Source of the DNA: Pseudomonadota bacterium
GTDB lineage: Bacteria; Pseudomonadota; Alphaproteobacteria; Rhodospirillales; Magnetospirillaceae
Assembly: GCA_023426365.1 (NCBI GenBank)
Contig: JAFAAW010000016.1
Location: 1-30,004 of the forward strand
Direction of reading: 5' to 3'
Length of the DNA: 30,004 nucleotides
The translations under genes were made by a program, and so were the position numbers. Of this stretch, positions 11,154-18,054 are shown piece by piece. Within the stretch, counting starts at the first letter, position 1; the number at the start of each line of letters is the position of its first letter. The notes under the pieces were generated by a model. The model saw only the letters and a program-made list of their open reading frames with translations, did not search any database and had not been told where the DNA came from.

Positions 11154-12433
11154 GGTTTCTCCGCAAGCAGCAGGGCCAGCGCGGCCAGACCGGATACGAC
11201 GATGCCGGCGGTGATGCCGGCCATGGCGCCCGCCAATCCCCAGGCGGGCACCAGGGCAGCGCACAGGCCGATCCCGGCGACGGCCGACAGCACTCGGCCC
11301 CGGAACAGCAGGTCGGGCCGGCGCAGCAGGAACAGGGCGGTTTCCAGGGGATAGACGAACACCACCGCCACGTGGACGGCGGCGAACCAGGCCAGGGCAT
11401 GGGTGGGGTCGCCATAGCGCGGGCCATAGACCAGCCCCACCAGCCAGTCGCCGGCCAGCACCAGCACCACCACGTAAGGCAGGGTCATGGCGGCCATGGC
11501 GCCGGTGGTGTGGGCCAGGGCGCGCCACAGGCCCGCAATCCCGTCGGCGGCCAACGCGCGGGCCGCGCGGGGCTTGTCGAAATTGTCTACTGCGGTGGCG
11601 GCGGTGGACAGCGGCTGGGTGAAGTTGCGCATGGCCTGGAACAGCGCCACCGGCCCCGGCCCGGCAAACGCCCCCAGGATCAGCGGCGGCAGATGGCCAT
11701 AGCCGTTATAGGCAAGGTTGCTGGCCACCGACCAGCCGATGAAATGGGCCAGATTGCGCAGGAACGGCACGAATTCCGGGGCGCGCTCGGGTTTGGGCAG
11801 GCGCGGCGCCAACAGCGCGCACAACAGCCCGGCCCCGGTATTGGCGGCGATGAAGGCGGCCGCCGCCACCTCGAGCCGGTGGGTCAGCACGGCCATGGCG
11901 ACGCCGCCGATATACAGCGCCGCATAGACGGCCGCCGCGGCCACGGTGGCGCCGAAACGGTCCAGTTGGATCAGCCAGCGGCGGCGGAATTCATAGGCGA
12001 AGCTGGGCACCACGAACAACGCCGCCAGCACGAAGGCGGTGACCATCCAGTTGGGGGGCGCGAACAGCGGCAGGGCGGCGGCGATCAGCACCAGCGACAA
12101 CGCCGACAGCGTGGTGGTCCACAGCGACAGCCGCCGCCACGCCGGCGCCTCGGCGGCCAGCACGCCCGGCTCGGCGGTGTGGATGACGAAGGGCACCACC
12201 ACCGCCGAGCGCTGGATGTTGACCACGAACAGAAGCGTCAGCCACGCGAACGAGAAGATGCCGAAGGTGTCGGCGTCGAATCCGCGCGCCAGCAGGAGCA
12301 GGGCCAGGAAATTGGCGCCCGAGATCATGCCCTGTTCCACCAGCGACAGGGCGCGCACCCTGTCGCCGGCGATGCGGAGCAGCACGGTGGCCACTCTGCC
12401 CGGGCGCTGTGCCGGCGAAGGGGATGGGTGCAT
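11138..12433 (-). CDS. Wzx-like polysaccharide flippase (MATE/MVF-like superfamily)
   Basis: Inner-membrane protein (431 aa) made almost wholly of hydrophobic helices, about twelve. It starts with a soluble stretch and then a helix pair typical of oligosaccharide flippases (VEQGMISGANFLALLLLARG). It would move the undecaprenyl-linked repeat unit from the cytoplasmic to the periplasmic face. The ATG at 12433 was chosen because GGGGAG lies about 5 bases upstream and it begins 2 bases after the GT2 stop. The longer open frame reaching 13078 is out-of-frame shadow of the GT2 gene. The stop lies 16 bases inside the wzy-like gene. Flippases diverge strongly, so the family is assigned from topology and context more than from motifs. 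Confidence 0.85.
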   Translation of the reverse strand: MHPSPSPAQRPGRVATVLLRIAGDRVRALSLVEQGMISGANFLALLLLARGFDADTFGIFSFAWLTLLFVVNIQRSAVVVPFVIHTAEPGVLAAEAPAWRRLSLWTTTLSALSLVLIAAALPLFAPPNWMVTAFVLAALFVVPSFAYEFRRRWLIQLDRFGATVAAAAVYAALYIGGVAMAVLTHRLEVAAAAFIAANTGAGLLCALLAPRLPKPERAPEFVPFLRNLAHFIGWSVASNLAYNGYGHLPPLILGAFAGPGPVALFQAMRNFTQPLSTAATAVDNFDKPRAARALAADGIAGLWRALAHTTGAMAAMTLPYVVVLVLAGDWLVGLVYGPRYGDPTHALAWFAAVHVAVVFVYPLETALFLLRRPDLLFRGRVLSAVAGIGLCAALVPAWGLAGAMAGITAGIVVSGLAALALLLAEKPWKSP

Positions 12434-12435
12434 GC

Positions 12436-13350
12436 CTACTCCCCGGCTGTGGAAAAGGGCGCGGCACCGGGGGCGGGGGCGAATAGATAGCGGGCCATCC
12501 GCGCCACCCGGCCGTACCGGGTCCGCAGCAGGGCGCCCAGGGTGCGCAGGCGCTGGGTCGGGCCGTGCAGCGCCGGGGTGGACAGGACGATGGCTGCCTT
12601 GATCAGCGGCGGTGATGCCATGGCCAGGGTATAGGCCGCCCATTTCACCCGGAAATACTCGCCCTCGGCCATGTGGTTGCGCGCGTGCCAGACGGTGCGC
12701 TCGGTCTTCTTGTCCAATTCGGCGAAGGTCGCCCGCGCCGGGTGGCGAACCACGGCGTCGGCGCCGAAGGCGATGTGATAGCCCTGGCGGGTGGCCCGCC
12801 GTCCCCAATCCAGATCCTCGGGCTGGCGGCCGTCGCGGAACGGCCCCACCGCCTCGAACACCCGGCGCGGCACCAGGATGTTGGCGCCACAGGCGAAACG
12901 CTTGTGACGCACATAGCGCCGGCATTCGAATCCGAACACCTTGTCGTACAATTCGGCGTCGCTGGGGTGGGCCTCGTCGGCGGCGAACACCCTGACGTCG
13001 CCGCCGACGATGTCCACGCCCTTGCCGGCGGCCAGCATCATCACCCCATGCAGCAGCCAGTCCGGCTCGGGCAGGCAATCGGAATCGGTGAAGGCCAGGA
13101 TGGCGCCGCTGGTTTCGGCCACCCCTCGGTTGCGGGCGGCGCCACAGCCGCGCCGGGGTTCCACCAGCCCCTGCGCGCCGGGAAAGGCGCCCAGCAGCGG
13201 TGTGATGGGGGTGTCCGACCCGTTATCCACCACGGTGACGCCGAAACGGTCGGTGGGATAGCTTTGGCGCCGCAGTGCCGCCAGGCACTGGGTCAGGCGG
13301 TCGTGGTCGTTCAGATGCGGGATGATGACGTCCACCTGGGGCAGTTGCAT
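12436..13350 (-). CDS. Family 2 glycosyltransferase
   Basis: Cytoplasmic GT-A fold glycosyltransferase (304 aa) that adds a sugar from a nucleotide donor to the growing repeat unit. It begins with the GT2 pattern DVIIPHLND. VDNGSD is at 41-46, GAARNRG near 70-76, and the metal-binding DSD at 89-91 (FTDSDCLPEPDW). A C-terminal hydrophobic segment (YTLAMASPPLIKAAIVLS) may be a membrane-associated helix. The start at 13350 has AGGGTGA about 6 bases upstream and follows the previous stop by 11 bases; the next gene starts 2 bases after its stop. Donor and acceptor cannot be deduced. Confidence 0.92.
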   Translation of the reverse strand: MQLPQVDVIIPHLNDHDRLTQCLAALRRQSYPTDRFGVTVVDNGSDTPITPLLGAFPGAQGLVEPRRGCGAARNRGVAETSGAILAFTDSDCLPEPDWLLHGVMMLAAGKGVDIVGGDVRVFAADEAHPSDAELYDKVFGFECRRYVRHKRFACGANILVPRRVFEAVGPFRDGRQPEDLDWGRRATRQGYHIAFGADAVVRHPARATFAELDKKTERTVWHARNHMAEGEYFRVKWAAYTLAMASPPLIKAAIVLSTPALHGPTQRLRTLGALLRTRYGRVARMARYLFAPAPGAAPFSTAGE

Positions 13351-13361
13351 GGGGATTCACC

Positions 13362-14588
13362 CTACAATTGGCCGGGGACCGGGGCTGCGGCGTCCTTTTT
13401 CGACACGGCGGCATAGGCCGCGAGCAGGCGGGGAACCTGATATTCCCACGACAGGTCGCGGTCCATGCGGGCGCGTCCGATGGCGCCCAGGCGCTGGCGC
13501 AGCTCGGGATCGTCCAGCAAAGTGGCGATCTTGGCCGCCATGTCGCGGGCGTCGTCGTCGCGGGCGTACAATCCGGCATCGCCGGCCGAGCGCCGCCCCT
13601 CGACCAGATCGAACAGCACCACCGGCTTGCCCAGCGCCATGTACTCCAAAATCTTGTTCATGGTGCAGGAATGGTTGAACTCGTTGGCCGGGTCGGGGGA
13701 GACGCAGACATCGGCGGCATTCAGATAGGGGATCAGAACGTCGTCGTCGGCCCAGCCGGTGAAGGTGACCGCATGCGCGATGCCCAGCCGGGCGGCGCGG
13801 TCCTTCAATTCCGGCAGCATGGGGCCGTCGCCCATCAGTACCGCGCGCACCTTGCGGCCCTGTTCGACCACCAGCACCCGCATGGCGTCCAGCACGTATT
13901 CCACGCCGTCCTGGCTGTTCATCACCCCCACATAGGCGATCAGGTGATCCGCCCCCTGGCGCAGCCCGGGATCGAATGGTGCCACCTTCAGCCGCCGCAT
14001 GTCGGGGCCGCTGCGCACCACGAACACCCGATCGGGGTCCATGCCGCCGCGCCCGATCGCCACCTGGCGAAAACTCTCGTTGGTGGCGATGGCGACGTCG
14101 GCGGTGCGATAGGTCATGCGCTCCAGCCACAACAGCACGCGGTGGGTCAGCCCCTTCTTGCCGAACTTGGCGACGTACAGTTCGGGCGACAGGTCGTGAT
14201 GGTCGAAGACGAAGCGCTTGCCCATGGTCAGCTTGAAGAAGCCGCCGACCAGGAACATGGTCTCGGGCGGGTTGCAGGCGTGGATGACGTCGAAGCCGCG
14301 CGTGCGCAGCACCCGCCATGCCAGCACGAACTCCCAGAACAGGGCGGCGGAATATTCGCGCGCATAGCCCCATAAGCCCTGGCCCTCGGCGGGCAGCGGG
14401 TGGCGCCAGACGTGAATGTTGTCGATCACCTCGTGGCGGGCGGGCGTGGCGGCCGAGGTGGGGCAGATCACCGACACCTCCCAGCCGTCGTCGCGCAATG
14501 CCAGGGCTTCCTGCCACACCCGCCGGTCCCGGGGGACCGGCAGGTTCTCCACCATCATCAGGACTTTCTTGCTCTCGGGTACGGTCAT
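13362..14588 (-). CDS. GT4-like (GT-B fold) glycosyltransferase
   Basis: Retaining GT-B glycosyltransferase of the GT1/GT4 group (408 aa). The N-terminal domain has the acceptor-side pattern ENLPVPRDRRVWQEALAL near residues 14-31 and HACNPPETMFLVGG. The C-terminal donor domain has YVGVMNSQDGVEYVLDAM, then FTGWADDDVLIPYLNAADVCVSP and NKILEYMALGKPVV, the last corresponding to the conserved nucleotide-sugar-binding E-x7-E region. It lies second in the wzc-like operon, 12 bases after the kinase gene and 11 before the GT2 gene. A GAGGG sequence lies about 9 bases before the ATG. The sugar specificity cannot be told from the sequence. Confidence 0.92.
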   Translation of the reverse strand: MTVPESKKVLMMVENLPVPRDRRVWQEALALRDDGWEVSVICPTSAATPARHEVIDNIHVWRHPLPAEGQGLWGYAREYSAALFWEFVLAWRVLRTRGFDVIHACNPPETMFLVGGFFKLTMGKRFVFDHHDLSPELYVAKFGKKGLTHRVLLWLERMTYRTADVAIATNESFRQVAIGRGGMDPDRVFVVRSGPDMRRLKVAPFDPGLRQGADHLIAYVGVMNSQDGVEYVLDAMRVLVVEQGRKVRAVLMGDGPMLPELKDRAARLGIAHAVTFTGWADDDVLIPYLNAADVCVSPDPANEFNHSCTMNKILEYMALGKPVVLFDLVEGRRSAGDAGLYARDDDARDMAAKIATLLDDPELRQRLGAIGRARMDRDLSWEYQVPRLLAAYAAVSKKDAAAPVPGQL

Positions 14589-14600
14589 GTCGCTTTGCCC

Positions 14601-16766
14601 TCAATTCCCGTAGTAATCCGAGCTGCGGAAGCAGAAATCGACGTAGTCCGAGTATTGGCGCTGGCGTTCCAGATCCACCTTGGTCAGCACCACGCCACCC
14701 ACGGGGATGTCGAACGAGCGCAGGTGCTCGATGCCGGCCTCGACGGCGCGGCGTGGCGTCTTGTCCCATTCGACGATGTACAGCGCGAAATCGGCGAAGG
14801 CCTCCAGCAGGGCGGCGTCGAACGCCACCATGGTGGGCGGCGTGTCCACCAGCACCATGTCGTAAAGCTCGAACAGGCGGTCGAACAGGCGGGGCAGCCC
14901 CGCATCCTCCAGCATGCGCTGGGGTTCGTTGGTGCGCCCGCCCGAGGCGATGAAATCCAGGCCCGAGCGGGCGTCGTGGCGCACGATCTCCTCGAACGAG
15001 GCCTGCTGGCGCAGGTAATCGGCCAGCCCCGGCACCTCGTAGGCGGACAACTGGCGCGCCACTGCCGGCCGGCGCAGGTCGCAATCCACCAGCACCACCT
15101 TGCGCTCGGCCAGGGCCAGCGAACGGCCCAACGAGACGGCCAGTGCGGTCTTGCCTTCGCCCGGCACGGTCGAGGTCACCAGGGTGGCGCGCCCCTTGCC
15201 CTCGCGGGCGTTGGTGATGGCGATCTGGGCGGACCGCACCGCCTCGGCATAGACCGATTCCGGGCGGTCCACCAGATAGTCGCCGGGCAGGGCGCGCGGG
15301 GTGATGCGGGTGGTGTCGGGCAGGATGCCCAAGGTGGGCAGGTCCAGGGCCTCGCGCACCTGGCGGGTTGAACGAAAGCCGGTGCGGAACCGCTCCAGCA
15401 GAAAGGCCAGCGACACCGACAGCGCCGACGACCCGGCGAACGCCACCCCCAGGAACAGCAGCGGCTTGGGGCTGCTGGGCTTGGTGGGCGCGGTCGCGCG
15501 CGACGCGACCCGGGCATCGGGTTCCTGGACCTCGGCGCGGTTGGTCAGCTCGGCATAGCGGGCCAGGAAGCTCTCCAGCATCAGGTTCTTGGCTTCCACC
15601 AGCTTTTCGCGCTGCTCGATTTCGGTCACCGCCTCGTCGGACTGGGCGGTGCGGTTCTGGATGCGGTCGATGCGCGCCTTCAGCACGTCCTCGCGCGCCT
15701 TGGCCTGGGCGGCCTTGTTGGCCATGCGGTCCACCTGCTTGGCGACCTCGCGGTCGATCTCGGCGCGCATGGTGGCAAGCTGGCCCTTGAGTGCGGCCAT
15801 GGCCGGGCTGTCGTCGCGATAGCCGACCGAAAGCTCGGCCATGCGGCCCAGGATCTTGGCCTCCTCGCGCCGCATCTCCTGCAGGAAGGGCGATTCCTCG
15901 ACGAAGGTCAGCGAGGTGGTGGCGCCGCCGGTCCTCATCACCCGGCGCGCCTGGGCCAGCGACGCCTCGGCCTCGGCGCGCTCGCGCTCGACCATGGCCA
16001 GCTCGCCGGTCAGCGTGACCAGTTGCTGCGAGGCGAGAACGCCTTTCTCGCGCACGTCCACCGGCGAGATCTTGTACTTCTGCCTGAGCCGCACGGCGGC
16101 GCCGGTCTCCTTCGCCAGATCGGCCTGCAACTGGTTGATCTGCTTGGTGATCCAGTCGGTCGCCAGTTGCATTTCGGCCAGCTTGGCCTCGCGCTGGGCG
16201 CGGATGTACAGGTCGGTGAAGGCATTGGCGACCAGCGCCGCCTTGCGCGGGTCCTCGGATTCGAAGGTGACGCGGATGACATAGGAATCGGCGTCGCTCT
16301 TGACCTTCAGGCGCTTGACCACGCCGTCCACGGTCAGCGTGCGGTCGTCCTTGCCGTCATCCTCGTTGCCGCGCACGGCGCGCCACGCGCTCACCGCCCA
16401 GCCGGGCAGCGGCGGCGGCTCCAGCCGGGTGTTGAATTCCGGGTCGCGTTCCAGCGCCAGGGCGTCCACCACCTGGCCGGCCAGTTCGCGCGATTCCAGA
16501 AGGTTGATCTCGGTGGACACCATCACCGTGGTCAGCGGCGGCGTCACCACGTTGGGCTTGGTGGTCAGCAACTGCTCGGACGCGCTGGTGCGGGTGTTCA
16601 GCGCGATCAGCGCCTCGGCGCTGTATCGCGGCGGGATCACCTGCAGCGCCACGATGGCCACAGCGGTCGAGCCGGCGACCACCGCGCCGATCAGCGTCTT
16701 GCGTTGCCATAGGATTGAAAGGGCTTCGGTCGGCCCGCGGGAATCTGTCTCGTCGGCCACCATCAT
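14601..16766 (-). CDS. Wzc-like chain-length protein / bacterial tyrosine kinase
   Basis: Polysaccharide co-polymerase fused to a BY-kinase (721 aa). The N-terminal Wzz domain lies between two transmembrane helices (about 25-45 and 435-455 from the chosen start), with a long coiled-coil periplasmic region. The cytoplasmic ATPase has Walker A STVPGEGKTALAVSL, Walker A' VVLVDCDLRRPAV and Walker B YDMVLVDTPP. The C-terminus carries a tyrosine cluster (YSDYVDF, then SSDYYGN at the very end), the usual autophosphorylation tail. It should control chain length and work with the Wza-like lipoprotein. Start: ATG at 16766, or 16763, which has better spacing from GGAG. The longer frame to 16847 begins with TTG, has no ribosome binding site and was rejected. 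It is the first gene of a five-gene operon. Confidence 0.93.
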   Translation of the reverse strand: MMVADETDSRGPTEALSILWQRKTLIGAVVAGSTAVAIVALQVIPPRYSAEALIALNTRTSASEQLLTTKPNVVTPPLTTVMVSTEINLLESRELAGQVVDALALERDPEFNTRLEPPPLPGWAVSAWRAVRGNEDDGKDDRTLTVDGVVKRLKVKSDADSYVIRVTFESEDPRKAALVANAFTDLYIRAQREAKLAEMQLATDWITKQINQLQADLAKETGAAVRLRQKYKISPVDVREKGVLASQQLVTLTGELAMVERERAEAEASLAQARRVMRTGGATTSLTFVEESPFLQEMRREEAKILGRMAELSVGYRDDSPAMAALKGQLATMRAEIDREVAKQVDRMANKAAQAKAREDVLKARIDRIQNRTAQSDEAVTEIEQREKLVEAKNLMLESFLARYAELTNRAEVQEPDARVASRATAPTKPSSPKPLLFLGVAFAGSSALSVSLAFLLERFRTGFRSTRQVREALDLPTLGILPDTTRITPRALPGDYLVDRPESVYAEAVRSAQIAITNAREGKGRATLVTSTVPGEGKTALAVSLGRSLALAERKVVLVDCDLRRPAVARQLSAYEVPGLADYLRQQASFEEIVRHDARSGLDFIASGGRTNEPQRMLEDAGLPRLFDRLFELYDMVLVDTPPTMVAFDAALLEAFADFALYIVEWDKTPRRAVEAGIEHLRSFDIPVGGVVLTKVDLERQRQYSDYVDFCFRSSDYYGN

Positions 16767-16830
16767 CCTGCTCCATCTGGGCGCCGGCGGGCGCGGGTTG
16801 GGCTGTGGGGCGAAAGACTGGCGGAAATTG

Positions 16831-16846
16831 TGACAGTAATCTGTCA
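16831..16846. promoter_or_regulatory. Palindromic operator candidate upstream of wzc-like operon
   Basis: Perfect inverted repeat TGACAG-TAAT-CTGTCA, 65 bases before the wzc-like start. The AT centre and 6-bp arms are typical of a dimeric repressor or activator site. On the minus strand it contains TTGACA (16847-16842), but no good -10 box lies 16-18 bases on. A second, looser repeat, ATTGCC (16887-16892) and GGCAAT (16903-16908), lies further upstream. The regulator is unknown. Confidence 0.45.
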
Positions 16847-16921
16847 AAAGTTTGCCGCCATTCGCTTATGTCTAGCTCATATCACCATTGCCAGTATCGA
16901 ACGGCAATTTGGCAAAAGGGG

Positions 16922-16948
16922 ACGGATAGGCCCGTAAGGACTATCCGT
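16922..16948 (-). terminator. Possible terminator after the unassigned gene
   Basis: A perfect 8-bp inverted repeat, ACGGATAG (16922-16929) and CTATCCGT (16941-16948), touching the stop codon of the minus-strand gene. On the minus strand it is followed by CCCCTTTTGCC, a weak U-tract. It would separate that gene from the wzc-like operon downstream. Confidence 0.5.
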
Positions 16949-17844
16949 TATTGCCGGTCCAGCAATTGGCTGAGGCGCGCGATGGAGGCGCGGGCGATGG
17001 TGCGGGCGCGATGGACGATCTGTTCGCGCCGCTTGATGGGCCAGCCGGTGCGGTGGGTGGCCTGTTCCGGCTTGACCGGATGCCACAGGGTGTCGGCGCC
17101 CGGTCCCGGGCGGGGGACGATGGGGCGGAACACGAAGGTGCCCGGCGACAGCGTGTTGTCGGCGGGGTTGGACGAATAGAAGCGGCCCCGGTTGTGGGGG
17201 GCGACGAATTCGCCCGAGCCGCCCAGATCCTCGATGGCCAGCCCGGCATCCAGCAGGATGCGCGGCACGATGCCTTCGTAAAAGCCGTCCCAACCGGCGC
17301 GATAGGCGCGGTCCAGTGCCTGGAACCCGGCGCGGCTGAGGCGATAGAACGGCATGAAGGCGCGGACATAGGCGGACAGTTCGATGGGCGGGCCATCGGG
17401 GGTGCGCACGCTGGGCCAGTTGGGCCAGGCGGGGTTGACCGCCCAGCGGTGCAGGCTGGTGGCCAGCAGGGCGGCCTCCGAACGGTCGAAATGGTTGAAC
17501 AGATCGCCCCAGCGCCCGGTGTAGACCACGTCGTATTCCACCACCCAGACGCGGTCGTATTCGGGATGCGCCCGCATGAAGGTAAAGGCGAACAGTTCGA
17601 TGTCCTTGTCGCGGATGCGTCGGCCCTTGAACGGATAATCCAGGCTCCGCAGGTCCTCGACGGTGAATTCGAACACGCTGATATCCGCCGGCCGGTGATA
17701 GCCGGGATTGACGTCGTCGGTCTTGTTGAGCAGGACGAAAACGTCGCGCCCGCCGGCTTCCGCCATCAGTCGGCGGGCATGGCCGACGATGGTGTCATCG
17801 ACGAAATGGGTCATCAGCAAAACGGCGTCCCGGGTCCCGGCCAT
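16948..17844 (-). CDS. Unassigned protein, possibly a glycosyltransferase
   Basis: A 298-residue soluble protein I do not recognise with certainty. It has alternating hydrophobic strands at the start (DAVLLMTHFVDD, VFVLLNKTDDV), then VWVVEYDVVYTGRW at about 99-112. An acidic E-x-D at 103-105 at the end of a beta strand could be the metal-binding DXD-like motif of a GT-A fold. The segment after it (LLATSLHRW) and the basic C-terminus (KRREQIVHRARTIAR) would suit a membrane-surface enzyme. The ATG at 17844 was chosen because GAGGGGA lies about 9 bases upstream; a longer frame reaches 17910. It stands alone between the wzc-like operon and the RTX gene, all on the minus strand. It may act on the polysaccharide, but this is inferred from place and one motif. 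Confidence 0.6.
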   Translation of the reverse strand: MAGTRDAVLLMTHFVDDTIVGHARRLMAEAGGRDVFVLLNKTDDVNPGYHRPADISVFEFTVEDLRSLDYPFKGRRIRDKDIELFAFTFMRAHPEYDRVWVVEYDVVYTGRWGDLFNHFDRSEAALLATSLHRWAVNPAWPNWPSVRTPDGPPIELSAYVRAFMPFYRLSRAGFQALDRAYRAGWDGFYEGIVPRILLDAGLAIEDLGGSGEFVAPHNRGRFYSSNPADNTLSPGTFVFRPIVPRPGPGADTLWHPVKPEQATHRTGWPIKRREQIVHRARTIARASIARLSQLLDRQ

Positions 17845-17951
17845 GGGTCGATGTCCCCTCGTTCTTCCTAAGCCAGGGCATAGGTGGGCGCGATGGGGGC
17901 AGGGTGCCACGGAAACGGAGGGGACTCGCCGACAGGGGTAACGCCCCGGAC

Positions 17952-18003
17952 AAAAGAAAGGGCATGCCAGCCGGACCAGCGGGTGGTCCGTTCTGACATG
18001 CCC
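17952..18003 (-). terminator. Second (distal) terminator of the RTX gene
   Basis: Long hairpin: GGGCATG (17960-17966) pairs with CATGCCC (17997-18003), and CGGACCA (17972-17978) pairs with TGGTCCG (17984-17990) around a 5-base loop, with small internal mismatches. On the minus strand it is followed by TTTCTTTTG (17959-17951). It lies directly after another terminator at 18004-18037. Confidence 0.8.
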
Positions 18004-18037
18004 AAAAGAAAAAGGGGACCCCCGTGGGGATCCCCTT
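18004..18037 (-). terminator. First terminator of the RTX gene
   Basis: Read on the minus strand, AAGGGGATCCCC pairs with GGGGTCCCCTT across a 3-base loop (one bulged base) and is followed by a strong T-run (TTTTTCTTTT, complement of 18004-18013). It begins 18 bases after the RTX stop codon. Confidence 0.88.
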
Positions 18038-18054
18038 CATGGTCGCGGCGGAGA

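Noticed and set aside
13357..15084. Minus-strand open frame of 575 codons spanning the GT4 gene and the end of the kinase gene
   Set aside because: Shifted frame of two well-supported genes; Arg/Pro/Gly-rich product without motifs.
16767..16847. Upstream extension of the Wzc-like protein to a TTG codon at 16847
   Set aside because: There is no ribosome binding site, the extension runs through the palindromic operator candidate, and ATG 16766/16763 with GGAG upstream gives the usual N-terminus just before the first membrane helix.
16825..16847. TTGACA on the minus strand as a -35 box for the Wzc operon
   Set aside because: No acceptable -10 hexamer lies 15-19 bases downstream; the hexamer is explained by the TGACAG/CTGTCA palindrome.
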